From Streptococcus alactolyticus (GTDB taxonomy: Bacteria; Bacillota; Bacilli; Lactobacillales; Streptococcaceae), in contig NZ_JAAXMT010000008.1 of the NCBI RefSeq assembly GCF_012277075.1, forward strand, positions 1 through 64,000: 64,000 nt of DNA, written 5' to 3'. Of this stretch, positions 36,446-46,518 are shown in pieces. The notes under the pieces are model-generated. The model did not search any database and was not told the DNA's origin. It was given only the letters and a program-made list of their open reading frames with translations. Numbering within the stretch: the stretch's first letter is position 1; the number at the start of each line of letters is the position of its first letter. The translations under genes and the position numbers were made by a program.

Positions 36446-37411
36446 ATGAAAAAACAAAAAAATTTAGGTATTTTAGTGAGCGCCATCTTTGGTTTTTTGA
36501 TAGTAATTGGCTCTTATTTAAATTATAAAATATTTCCCTCAAATTCGAGTCGCATCAAAATTGGTGCCACCTATATGACGATGAATAATGATTTTTATAA
36601 GGTATTAAACAACGAAATTGAAAAGGTTGTTAAAGAGAATAATGATATTTTGTACACTAGAGATCCCGCTCTAGATGTAGATAAACAAAAACAACAAATT
36701 GACTCATTTATCCAAAAAGAAGTTGATATCATTATTATCAATCCTGTTAGCGCTAATAGTCCAAAATTGATAAAAGCTTTAAAGGATGCTAAAAAAGCCG
36801 GTATTAAAATCGTTGTTGTAGATAGTCAATTATCAGACGATTCTTCAGTAGATACGATCATTGTATCAGATAATTATCAAGCTGGTGTTCTATGTGCTCA
36901 AAATTTAATGCAGATAAAATCTAACGCTAAGATTTTGTTACTAGAGCACAATGATGCGGTATCTGCCGTGGAACGTATCAATGGATTTTTAGATACAATA
37001 GAAGGAAATGACGCTTATCAAGTGATTGAACGAAGAGATTGTTTAGGACAAACAGAAATTGCTATGCCGCAAGTAGAATCTGTAATTACTTCAGGTATGG
37101 AATTTGATACAGTAATGGCACTTAATGATCAAGTAGCTATCGGTGCTCTAGCAGCAATTGAAAATAAACATATAGGCACTCCAATAAAAATCTACGGTGT
37201 TGATAGTTCCCCTGATATGAAGAACCTATTAGCTACAACAAATTCAATTCAAGCAACAGTAGCCCAATCCCCTTTGACCATGGGGAAAAGAGCTATACAG
37301 ACAGGATATTCTTTACTTAAATAAAGGTCAGTGGATAAGGAGATTATTATTCCTGTTGAATTTATGACTAGTGAGACTGTATGTAATTTTGACTTAACAG
37401 GATGGCAGTGA
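36446..37411 (+). pseudogene. Periplasmic-sugar-binding-like receptor (LevQ/LevT-like), premature stop
   Basis: ATG at 36446 has GAAAAGG upstream. An N-terminal membrane anchor (residues about 8-26) is followed by a type 1 periplasmic-binding domain (IKIGATYMTMNNDFYKVLNN, DIIIINPVSANS, GVDSSPDM). The frame stops at TAA 37322-37324 but runs on in frame for 28 codons (RSVDKEIIIPVEFMTSETV and on), ending in a TGA that overlaps the kinase ATG. The lost C-terminal strand normally closes the domain. Homologs belong to the LevQRST fructan-sensing system of S. mutans, at the same place between ssb and groES. Confidence 0.82.
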
Positions 37412-38203
37412 TGAAAAGTCTAAGAAATATTGATTTGGCTAAATTTATTCTGATTATCATTAATTTTTTAGCTGTTTTATTTTATAGTTCGGTTTATTTA
37501 GCAGCGACTAAATATATTATCAATAATGGTTTGAGTCGCTCTTTATTAGAAAAGATTAGTATTATTCCCGGTTCACCTGAACAAATTTTTTGCTTGTCTA
37601 ATCTTTTTTTTTGCAATACTTTTATTTGTCATATATGCTAGAAATCAGAAGTTAAAAAAAGAGACAGTAGTTCGTGATTGGTTTGCTATTTTAGAGGTTT
37701 TTTTACTTTTAGCTACATTTGTAGCATTACAGTTTTCCTATAATGGTTTGATTTTATTAGTTTTCATGGATATCTTTTTTTCGTATACAGATTTTTATAC
37801 TTTTCGTGAGAAGAGATCATGGCTATTCTTTATTTTAGCAAACTTTGGCGCTCTTTTATTGTCAAATTACGATGTTCTATCATTATTAGTCCGTACTCCT
37901 GAATTAGATGTCTATATTGATGTTTTTCCTTCAAGTACACGTTTAGCCATTCTTTTTATAAAAAATTGCTTGGTTTCGTTAAATATTATTGTTTTTATCA
38001 TTTCATTGGTAACTTATATTGTTTATTCTGTCACTGAAAATCATAAGATTGAAAAGGAGCTGTTAATGGCGTCACAGGCGAATACACGATTAAAAGAATA
38101 TGTTGCAGTATCTGAAAAAATTACTGAGGATAGAGAACGTAGACGTATTGCGCGTGAAATTCACGATACTATCAAAAGTAGTTTATTTTTCCCCTTGACA
38201 TAA
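37411..38203 (+). pseudogene. Truncated and frameshifted sensor histidine kinase (LevS-like)
   Basis: Starts at ATG 37411 (or 37402). Several membrane segments are followed by a dimerisation H-box, RERRRIAREIHDTIKSSL, of the NarL-type HisKA_3 family. There are two lesions. A T9 tract at 37604-37612 shifts the frame (after LFF, the reading continues as FFAILLFVIYARNQ in the next frame). The gene ends just after the H-box, so the ATPase domain is gone. The response regulator and second receptor expected beside it are absent. A 16-bp inverted repeat starts directly after the stop. Confidence 0.85.
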
Positions 38204-38204
38204 T

Positions 38205-38255
38205 ATTGAAAAAGTTCCTAATGCTGATAATCTCCCAGCTAGGAACTTTTTCAAT
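38205..38255. terminator. Strong bidirectional-type hairpin at the deletion junction
   Basis: ATTGAAAAAGTTCCTA (38205-38220) pairs perfectly with TAGGAACTTTTTCAAT (38240-38255) across a 19-nt loop. It lies 2 bp beyond the truncated kinase stop. It probably served the lost downstream operon. Confidence 0.75.
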
Positions 38256-38301
38256 GCTCAAATAACTGCTTGACTTATTTTTTAGAAATTGAGTTTTTTT
38301 C

Positions 38302-38371
38302 TTGACTATTTCTGACTAAGTGCTAAAATAGTTCTTGTAATGAGTTAGCACTAAAGAGTGTAGAGTGCTAA
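38302..38371 (+). promoter_or_regulatory. groESL promoter with CIRCE operator
   Basis: TTGACT (38302-38307) and TAAAAT (38324-38329) are 16 bp apart. CIRCE follows at 38345-38371: TTAGCACTA-N9-GAGTGCTAA, one base from perfect. HrcA is the expected repressor. Confidence 0.92.
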
Positions 38372-38427
38372 TTTGAGATTTAGGTTTCTATTTCTCAGGA
38401 TAAATAAGAAATTTGGAGGCAAAAGGC

Positions 38428-38712
38428 ATGTTAAAACCATTAGGAGATCGTGTTGTTTTAAAAGTCGAAGAAGAAAAAGAACAAACCGTTGGTGGTCTTG
38501 TCCTAGCTGGAGTAAGTAAAGAAAGAACACAAGTAGCGACTGTTGTGTCTGTCGGTGAAGGTAGCCGTACGTTGACTGGTGAATTGGTAGCACCAAGTGT
38601 TGCTGCCGGTGACAAGGTTCTTATTGAACATGGTTCTGGAATTGAAGTCAAAGATGGTGACGACAAAGTCATGATTGTTCGTGAAGCAGAAATTTTAGCG
38701 GTATTAGCTTAA
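38428..38712 (+). CDS. groES: Co-chaperonin GroES
   Basis: 94 aa from ATG 38428 with GGAGG 8 nt upstream; a frame from 38413 begins inside that site and is not the start. The mobile-loop region and the domed LxPLGDRV start are typical. It forms the heptameric lid of GroEL, coded 51 bp downstream. Confidence 0.97.
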   Translation: MLKPLGDRVVLKVEEEKEQTVGGLVLAGVSKERTQVATVVSVGEGSRTLTGELVAPSVAAGDKVLIEHGSGIEVKDGDDKVMIVREAEILAVLA

Positions 38713-38715
38713 TAA

Positions 38716-40392
<1,677 letters not shown>

Positions 40393-40424
40393 TTATCCAC
40401 TCTAGTCAGATTTTACTCGATAAA

Positions 40425-40458
40425 GAAGTTAAGAGGTTTCTCTTAGCTTCTTTTTTTT
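40425..40458 (+). terminator. groEL terminator
   Basis: GAAGTTAAGAG-GTTT-CTCTTAGCTTC followed by eight T. Confidence 0.92.
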
Positions 40459-40532
40459 AGTTTTTCCCTTAAAATTTGATATAATAGGACAAATATGACA
40501 CATGATAAGGTTTACAGATGGAGGTGAGGGTA

Positions 40533-41396
40533 TTGGATGATAAAGAATTCCTGCAGATTGGGGAATTGTATCGGGAATTACGCTTAGCGCGTGGTTTGAA
40601 ATTAAAAGACGTTGCTAACCAACAATTATCCCTTTCCCAACTCTCTAAATTTGAAAATGGGCAGACCATGATTGCGGCAGATAAGTTGTTGGTTGCGCTG
40701 TCTGGCATTCACATGAGTTTAGCAGAATTTGGCCACGCTCTTAACCATTACCAAGAGAGCCCCTTCTTTTCTAAAGGCAAGCAAATTGCAATGCTTCAAT
40801 TGACAGGTGATGTTGATGGTTTAAAAGCTTTGATACATGATGTGGCAGATACCGATGTTTACACGCGTTTGAATGCCATCGATGTGGCGAGTGCTATTCA
40901 GTCGCTTGACCCAGTTTATGCGATTTCAGAAGCAGACAAGGCTTTTTTGACAGATTATCTCTATGGCATCGAGGAGTGGACAGAATACGAACTCTACTTG
41001 TTTGGCAATACCATGTCTATCTTGTCTAGTAAGGATTTGATTTTTCTGGGTAAAGCCTTTGCTGAGCGGGACAGCTTTTACCAAACCTTGCCTCAGCACA
41101 GAAAGACAGCTGAGTTGATCTTTTTAAATATCATGTTTGCCTTAATTGAGCGGCGTGAGTTGCATCACATTCCTTATTTTATGGAAAAATTGGAAGCTTT
41201 GCTGACTTATCAAGATATGTTTGCCTTGAGCGTCTTGACCTTTTTGCGACAAGTACTTGATTATCTCAATGGCTCTTTGGTAAGTGTGACACCTATCAAA
41301 GATTATATTGATATGGTTAAAAAAGTGGGCAATCCGACCTTGGCTGATTTGCTGACTGAGCGTCTTGTAGCCTTTGGATTGATAGAAAAAATCTGA
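40533..41396 (+). CDS. rgg: Rgg/MutR-family transcriptional regulator
   Basis: About 287 aa from TTG 40533, with a near-perfect GGAGGTGA 5 nt upstream; ATG 40518 gives five more residues but a weaker site. N-terminal XRE helix-turn-helix (LYRELRLARGLKLKDVANQQ, then LSLSQLSKFENG), followed by TPR-like helices to the end. Rgg proteins sense short peptides imported by the Ami/Opp permease, and commonly control a neighbouring peptide gene. A 20-aa hydrophobic peptide gene is convergent 33 bp beyond this gene. A shared terminator sits between. Its other targets are unknown. Confidence 0.9.
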   Translation: MDDKEFLQIGELYRELRLARGLKLKDVANQQLSLSQLSKFENGQTMIAADKLLVALSGIHMSLAEFGHALNHYQESPFFSKGKQIAMLQLTGDVDGLKALIHDVADTDVYTRLNAIDVASAIQSLDPVYAISEADKAFLTDYLYGIEEWTEYELYLFGNTMSILSSKDLIFLGKAFAERDSFYQTLPQHRKTAELIFLNIMFALIERRELHHIPYFMEKLEALLTYQDMFALSVLTFLRQVLDYLNGSLVSVTPIKDYIDMVKKVGNPTLADLLTERLVAFGLIEKI

Positions 41397-41417
41397 GCCT
41401 TTGCACTCAGATTTTGA
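41387..41417. terminator. Shared terminator between rgg and the short peptide gene
   Basis: AAAATCTGAG-CCTTTGCA-CTCAGATTTT. It overlaps the rgg stop and can work on both strands. Confidence 0.8.
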
Positions 41418-41428
41418 TAATTATTTCT

Positions 41429-41491
41429 TTAAAATGGCCAAATACGAAAAGTAAGTAGCAAAAAAGCCAAAAGCAATCCTTTAAAACGCAT
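41429..41491 (-). CDS. Candidate Rgg-associated short hydrophobic peptide (SHP-like pheromone precursor)
   Basis: 20 aa: MRFKGLLLAFLLLTFRIWPF. Basic start, hydrophobic middle, aromatic C-terminus: the layout of Rgg-linked peptide precursors. RBS AAGGAGG 8 nt upstream (plus 41500-41506) and a TATAAT (plus 41515-41520) 17 bp from a weak TAGTCA (41538-41543), with an inverted repeat beside it. The gene is too short for most annotation tools. The active peptide would be the last 6-9 residues. I do not recognise it as a published SHP, so novelty is possible but unproven. Confidence 0.72.
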   Translation of the reverse strand: MRFKGLLLAFLLLTFRIWPF

Positions 41492-41514
41492 CTCAAAAAC
41501 CTCCTTTTCTTACC

Positions 41515-41543
41515 ATTATAACCGAATAACCGAGAAATGACTA
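41515..41543 (-). promoter_or_regulatory. Promoter of the short peptide gene
   Basis: Minus-strand TAGTCA, 17 bp, TATAAT. The weak -35 with a good -10 suits activator-dependent expression. Confidence 0.6.
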
Positions 41544-41547
41544 AAAA

Positions 41548-41564
41548 CATCTGATTATCAGATG
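41548..41564. promoter_or_regulatory. 17-bp inverted repeat, candidate Rgg operator
   Basis: CATCTGA-TTA-TCAGATG, perfect arms, lying 4 bp upstream of the peptide gene's -35. This is the usual place for an activator such as a ComR/Rgg protein. The motif differs from the ComR box I recall (GACAT-ATGTC). Confidence 0.6.
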
Positions 41565-41620
41565 TGAGAATAAAAAATTTATTTTCATATTTGAAAATTC
41601 TGTAAATTTCACTTTTTTTA

Positions 41621-41975
41621 TGGTATAGTATTCTTATAAGTATTTACTGATAGTACTTATGCAACAATTGTTTGATTTGGCGATGCTAAAAAACGATTGT
41701 TAGGGGGACTAGGTTTTCCTAGGGAGAGATGAAAGATCATTACTTGTAAAAGAGTTTGACGCTTGACTTGCTCAAACTAGCAGGTCATACCTAAGATAAA
41801 TACCATGGTGGTGGTTCGGTGCATTATGGATCGATTTTTAAATTAATGCAGTAGCAGGTATGACAAGAGAAATGATTTGTAAGGTCTAAGGTTCTCGACT
41901 AGAGTGTTTCTAGTAGGCCTTATTATTATTTGACAGGCATCACTAGTTATCTAGTGGTGTTTTAATATATTTTTA
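41621..41975 (+). ncRNA. Candidate structured small RNA, about 340 nt, class unknown
   Basis: Extended -10 TGGTATAGT (41621-41629) predicts a start near 41636. Helices seen: 41636-41642/41654-41660; 41663-41673/41691-41701; 41709-41713/41718-41722; 41753-41759/41772-41778; 41784-41792/41856-41864 enclosing 41820-41826/41844-41850; 41881-41888/41914-41921. A terminator (CATCACTAG-TTAT-CTAGTGGTG-TTTT) ends at about 41963. No good frame inside. malT has its own promoter at 42095, so this is a separate transcript. I could not match it to tmRNA, RNase P, SRP RNA or T-box. A 6S-type RNA is not excluded. Confidence 0.7.
41938..41965 (+). terminator. Terminator of the structured RNA
   Basis: CATCACTAG / CTAGTGGTG, loop TTAT, then TTTT and further T-rich bases. 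Confidence 0.85.
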
Positions 41976-42084
41976 ATTAAGCAAATAAGGTCGAAATATC
42001 CTTGCTTTTTTGGTTGTCTTAAAAGAGGATAAGCGCAAAGTTGTAACTGTTTTCAAGTTCTAAAAAGCTTTTTTTAAAAAAATT

Positions 42085-42153
42085 CAGAAAACGCTTTACA
42101 AAATGAAAATACGTGCTATAATAAAATCATCAAAGCAACGCAAACGTTTGCGT
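42085..42153 (+). promoter_or_regulatory. malT promoter with cre and MalR-type operator
   Basis: TTTACA (42095-42100), 16 bp, TATAAT (42117-42122). A cre-like CAGAAAACGCTTTACA (42085-42100) covers the -35. A perfect 16-bp palindrome ACGCAAACGTTTGCGT (42138-42153) lies just downstream of the start, matching the CGCAAACGTTTGCG motif of LacI-type MalR. Confidence 0.8.
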
Positions 42154-42261
42154 AGCTTTAAGCGCAAATCAATCTCTTTTTAAATGGAAAAATAGATGGC
42201 ATTATTTTTTTAAGTCAAAAAGTAATTGGTTTATTAGCAAAAAGGTTTAAGGAGTTATTAC

Positions 42262-44457
42262 ATGAAGAAAGCATTTCAAAAGTTAACCAGCTTTGAATTT
42301 TGGCAAAAGTTCGGTAAATGCTTGATGGTTGTTATTGCTGTTATGCCAGCAGCAGGGTTGATGGTTAGTATCGGAAACTCACTTTCTCTGATCAATGCCG
42401 ACTCAGCTATCTTAGCAACTGTTGGTAACGTTATTGCCCAAATTGGTTGGGGAATTATTAATAACCTTCACATTCTCTTTGCATTAGCTATCGGGGGTAG
42501 CTGGGCTAAGGAGCGTGCAGGTGGTGCGTTCGCAGCTGGTATTGCATTTATTTTGATCAATCTTATCACAGGTCACGTTTATGGTGTTACCCTTGATATG
42601 ATTGAAGATGGAACAAGTGTGGTTCACAACGTTCTTGGTTCACCAATGCTTGTTTCTGACTATTTCGTTAACATTCTTGGACAACCTGCTCTTAACATGG
42701 GTGTCTTTGTCGGAATCATCTCAGGTTTTGTAGGGGCAACAGCTTACAACAAATACTACAACTACCGTAAATTGCCAGATGTTTTGTCATTCTTTAACGG
42801 AAAACGTTTTGTTCCATTTGTCGTTATCTTCCGTGCAACAATCGTTGGTTTGATCATGGCTGTTGTTTGGCCCATCATCCAATCAGGTATCAATGGATTT
42901 GGTACATGGATTGCATCATCACAAGATTCTGCTCCATTCTTGGCGCCATTCTTGTATGGTACGTTAGAGCGTTTGCTTCTACCATTTGGTTTGCACCACA
43001 TGATTACAATCCCAATGAACTACACTTCTCTTGGTGGTACTTACGTTATCCTTACAGGTGCTCAAAAAGGTGCAGAAGTATTTGGACAAGACCCACTTTG
43101 GTTAGCATGGGTAACTGACCTTATCAACCTTAAAGGTTCTAATGTAACAGAATACCAAAACCTTCTTGCAACAGTTGTTCCAGCTCGTTTCAAAGTTGGA
43201 CAAATGATTGGTGCAACTGGTACTTTGATGGGGGTTGCTTATGCAATGTACCGTAATGTTGACCCAGACAAGAAGAAAAAATACTCTGCTATGTTTATCT
43301 CAACAGCAGCAGCAACTTTCCTAACAGGTGTAACTGAGCCAATCGAGTACATGTTCATGTTCGTTGCGATGCCACTTTACGTTGTGTATGCAGTGGTACA
43401 AGGTTTGACATTTGCATTGGCTGACTTGGTAAACCTACGTCTTCACTCATTCGGTAATATCGAATTGCTAACACGTACACCGATGGCTATTAAAGCAGGA
43501 CTTGGTGGCGACTTATTCAACTTTGTTATTTGCTCAATCTTGTCAGGTGTGTTGATGTACTTCATCGCAGACTTCATGATTAAGAAATTTAACTACGCAA
43601 CTCCAGGTCGTAACGGTAACTACGACGATATGGATTCTGAAGATGCAGCAGCATCAGGTGATTCATCAAACGGTGGCACTATCGGTCACGCAGATACTCA
43701 AGTTATCCAAATCATCAACCTTCTTGGTGGACGTGAAAACATTGAAGATGTAGATGCTTGTATGACGCGTCTTCGTGTAACTGTTAAAGATATTGCTAAA
43801 GTAGGTGACGAAGAAACTTGGAAAAAAGCTGGTGCGATGGGCTTGATTATCAAAGGTAATGGTGTTCAAGCGGTTTACGGACCAAAAGCTGATATCTTGA
43901 AATCTGATATCCAAGACTTCCTAGACTCAGGTGCTGAAGTTCCAAAAATTGATTTTTCAGAAGTAGAAGGTCACGACGTTACTCAAGTATCTTATAAAGG
44001 TGCTGTTGAAATGGTTGAATCTGTCGTTGATGGTGAAGTACGACCAATCACAGACGTTAAAGACCCTGTCTTTGCAGGTAAAATGATGGGTGATGGTTTC
44101 ATCGTGGAACCTGAAAATGGTAACATCTTCTCTCCTGTATCAGGTATCGTGACAAGTGTCTTCCCAACAAAACACGCCTTTGGTTTGTTGACAGATAACG
44201 GACTTGAAGTGCTTGTTCACATTGGTTTGGATACAGTAGCCCTTAACGGTGTGCCATTCTCTGTTAAAGTGGCTGAAGGTCAACGTGTGAAAGCTGGCGA
44301 TCTTCTTGTAGTAGCAGACCTAGCAGCTATCGAATCTGCAGGACGTGAAACAACTGTTATCGTTGCCTTTACAAATACTGCTGAAATCAAATCAGTAACC
44401 TTGACAAAAGTTGGTAAACAAAAAGCCAACACAGTGGTTGCTAAAGTAGAATTATAA
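42262..44457 (+). CDS. malT: Maltose/glucose-type PTS transporter EIICBA
   Basis: 731 aa, domains EIIC (1-about 410, ten hydrophobic segments), EIIB with phospho-Cys about 500 (DACMTRLRV), and EIIA with phospho-His about 653 (VLVHIGLD). The same fused protein is often labelled PtsG. In S. mutans and S. pyogenes the homolog is the maltose PTS, malT. The MalR-type palindrome in the promoter supports maltose or maltotriose as the main substrate here. CcpA control is likely. Confidence 0.9.
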   Translation: MKKAFQKLTSFEFWQKFGKCLMVVIAVMPAAGLMVSIGNSLSLINADSAILATVGNVIAQIGWGIINNLHILFALAIGGSWAKERAGGAFAAGIAFILINLITGHVYGVTLDMIEDGTSVVHNVLGSPMLVSDYFVNILGQPALNMGVFVGIISGFVGATAYNKYYNYRKLPDVLSFFNGKRFVPFVVIFRATIVGLIMAVVWPIIQSGINGFGTWIASSQDSAPFLAPFLYGTLERLLLPFGLHHMITIPMNYTSLGGTYVILTGAQKGAEVFGQDPLWLAWVTDLINLKGSNVTEYQNLLATVVPARFKVGQMIGATGTLMGVAYAMYRNVDPDKKKKYSAMFISTAAATFLTGVTEPIEYMFMFVAMPLYVVYAVVQGLTFALADLVNLRLHSFGNIELLTRTPMAIKAGLGGDLFNFVICSILSGVLMYFIADFMIKKFNYATPGRNGNYDDMDSEDAAASGDSSNGGTIGHADTQVIQIINLLGGRENIEDVDACMTRLRVTVKDIAKVGDEETWKKAGAMGLIIKGNGVQAVYGPKADILKSDIQDFLDSGAEVPKIDFSEVEGHDVTQVSYKGAVEMVESVVDGEVRPITDVKDPVFAGKMMGDGFIVEPENGNIFSPVSGIVTSVFPTKHAFGLLTDNGLEVLVHIGLDTVALNGVPFSVKVAEGQRVKAGDLLVVADLAAIESAGRETTVIVAFTNTAEIKSVTLTKVGKQKANTVVAKVEL

Positions 44458-44479
44458 GATTAGAATATCTAATAAGCAA

Positions 44480-44518
44480 AGAGAGTCTAAGATAAGAATC
44501 GAGGACTCTCCTTTGATT
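44480..44518 (+). terminator. malT terminator-like hairpin
   Basis: GAGAGTC and GACTCTC pair across an 18-nt loop, followed by CTTTGATTTTT. It is imperfect, so read-through into the next gene is possible. Confidence 0.6.
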
Positions 44519-44533
44519 TTTGGGGAGAAAGAC

Positions 44534-45349
44534 ATGGCTAAATTTTTAACGCTTAATACGCATTCTTGGTTAGAGGCAAATTCATTAAAGAAATTATTCG
44601 ATTTGGCGGAGCACATTTACATTGAAGATTATGATGTGATTTGTTTGCAAGAAATCAATCAAGATATTCGTGGTTTATTAACCAAAGAGATTGAAGGGTA
44701 TGAGGAATTACCAGGTAGTCCAGAACTCCATCGTGACAATTATGCCCTACAATTAGTCAATTATCTTAAGAGCCAAGGCAGACATTATTACTGGTCTTGG
44801 GCTTATAATCATATCGGTTATGACAAATACAATGAGGGTGTTGTTATCTTGTCAAAAGAGCCACTGAAAGTCAAAGATGTTTTAGTGTCTGATGTGGACG
44901 ATGAAACGGATTATCACACACGACGTGTCCTTGTTGGTGAAACCAAAGCCGATGGAAAGCCTATTACAGTTGTTAGTTTGCATATGTCTTGGTTTGGCAA
45001 AGGCTTCGAAGAAGAATGGAACAAGCTGGAAACCGCTTTGAGTGATTATCCAAAACCAATGGTGCTCATGGGAGATTTTAATAACCCGACAGATACTGCT
45101 GGTTATGACATGGTTTTAAAGAGCCCGCTTGAGTTGCAAGATAGCCACAAGGTAGCAAAAGTCATTCAAGGTGATCACACCATCATCGAAGATATCGACG
45201 GTTGGGAAGGGAATAAGCAGTCTCTAAAAGTTGATCACGTCTTTACAAGTAAAGATATTGATGTCTTGTCGTCTGTGGTTGTATTTGACGGCGGTGCTTC
45301 ACCAATTGTGAGCGACCACTTTGGTATTGCGGTTGATATTGAGTTTTAA
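44534..45349 (+). CDS. Endonuclease/exonuclease/phosphatase-family protein
   Basis: 271 aa from ATG 44534 with GGGGAGAAAG upstream; earlier frame start has no site. EEP fold: the early Asn (FLTLNTHSW), the Glu in VICLQEI, the His in VVSLHMSWFG, GDFNNPTD and the final SDHFGI. These are the metal and catalytic residues of the DNase I-like superfamily. Substrate (nucleic acid or a phosphodiester) unknown. It follows malT by 76 bp, often seen together in streptococci. Confidence 0.85.
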   Translation: MAKFLTLNTHSWLEANSLKKLFDLAEHIYIEDYDVICLQEINQDIRGLLTKEIEGYEELPGSPELHRDNYALQLVNYLKSQGRHYYWSWAYNHIGYDKYNEGVVILSKEPLKVKDVLVSDVDDETDYHTRRVLVGETKADGKPITVVSLHMSWFGKGFEEEWNKLETALSDYPKPMVLMGDFNNPTDTAGYDMVLKSPLELQDSHKVAKVIQGDHTIIEDIDGWEGNKQSLKVDHVFTSKDIDVLSSVVVFDGGASPIVSDHFGIAVDIEF

Positions 45350-45395
45350 TGAGCAAAAATAAAAGGAAGATGTTGCCATCTTCCTTTTTACTATG

Positions 45396-46433
45396 TTAAT
45401 CAATAATTGGGCTTTTTAGGTAAGCATCAACGAGGCGTTCGGTTGCTTGAACAGAATCGATGTGCGTACGTTCGTATGAGTGGCTTGATTCGATACCTGC
45501 ACCAAATAGAGCGTGTTTGACCTCAGCGCCTGCGCGAAGAGCTGCTGAAGCGTCACTGCCGTAGTATGGGTAAATATCCAATTTATAAGGAATTTTATTT
45601 TCTTCAGCCAAATGGACCAAGTGTTGACGCAATTCGTAATGGTAAGGTCCTGAAGCATCTTTGACACAGATTGATACACTGTATTCGTCTGTTTGTTGAT
45701 CATCTCCTATGGCTCCCATGTCAACGGCAAGGTATTCAACAGTTTCAGCTGGGATACTTGAGTTGGCACCGTGTCCTAATTCTTCAAATGCTGAGAAATA
45801 GAAGTGGGTTGTGTATGGTAAGGCGATATTTTCTTCCTTGTAGGTTTTAAGCAGTTTGATGAGAATGGCTGCTGAAACTTTATCATCTAAGTGACGTGAT
45901 TTGATGAAACCTGATTCTGTGACAACCACACGAGGGTCAAATGAGATGAAATCACCGACTTCAATGCCCAAAGCGCGTGTTTCTGCTTCAGAAGTGACTT
46001 TCTCATCCAAACGGATTTCCATATTGGCTTGGTTGCGTTCGGCTGTACCAGCATCTTTGTAAACGTGGACAGATGTTTGGTGCATGAGAATGGTTCCGCT
46101 GATTTGTTTGCCGTTTTTAGCCACATGGACAATACAGTTTTCCCCTTCGATCGCATTGTAAACAAAGCCACCGATAAGATCCATTTTTAGGCGACCGTCT
46201 GGTTTGATGGCACGAACCATGGCACCAAGTGTATCAAGGTGAGCGGTCACGATGCGGTGTTTGTTATCGTCTTTTCCTGTCATGCTAACCATGACACCCC
46301 CTTTATTGGTACGAGTTGGAACGTAACCAAAACTTTCCAATTCAGCAATGAGGTAATTCATGATGTGGCTAGTGTAGCCAGTAGGTGATGGAATATTCGT
46401 GAGTTTTGTAATGTAATCAACTGTTGTTTGCAT
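45396..46433 (-). CDS. M42-family metallopeptidase
   Basis: About 345 aa from ATG 46431-46433 with GGAG 5 nt before; a TTG at 46445 adds four residues. M42 pattern: VTAHLDTLGAM, SRHLDDKVSA, FEELGHGAN, VDMGAIGD and the final His region. It is a second M42 enzyme beside pepA (33450), distinct in sequence. Role: cytosolic aminopeptidase, exact specificity unknown. Confidence 0.88.
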   Translation of the reverse strand: MQTTVDYITKLTNIPSPTGYTSHIMNYLIAELESFGYVPTRTNKGGVMVSMTGKDDNKHRIVTAHLDTLGAMVRAIKPDGRLKMDLIGGFVYNAIEGENCIVHVAKNGKQISGTILMHQTSVHVYKDAGTAERNQANMEIRLDEKVTSEAETRALGIEVGDFISFDPRVVVTESGFIKSRHLDDKVSAAILIKLLKTYKEENIALPYTTHFYFSAFEELGHGANSSIPAETVEYLAVDMGAIGDDQQTDEYSVSICVKDASGPYHYELRQHLVHLAEENKIPYKLDIYPYYGSDASAALRAGAEVKHALFGAGIESSHSYERTHIDSVQATERLVDAYLKSPIID

Positions 46434-46518
46434 AATGATCTCCAATAATATCTAATCAGCTTATAAAATAAGCTCATTACCATTATACCATGACTTTTCC
46501 GTTTGGTAGAAGATTTGG

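Noticed and set aside
37748..38203. Separate small gene starting at 37748
   Set aside because: It is the in-frame downstream part of the frameshifted kinase, with no RBS of its own.
41636..41975. tmRNA, RNase P RNA, SRP RNA or T-box identity for the structured RNA
   Set aside because: None of the conserved sequences I know for these RNAs is present; left as unclassified.
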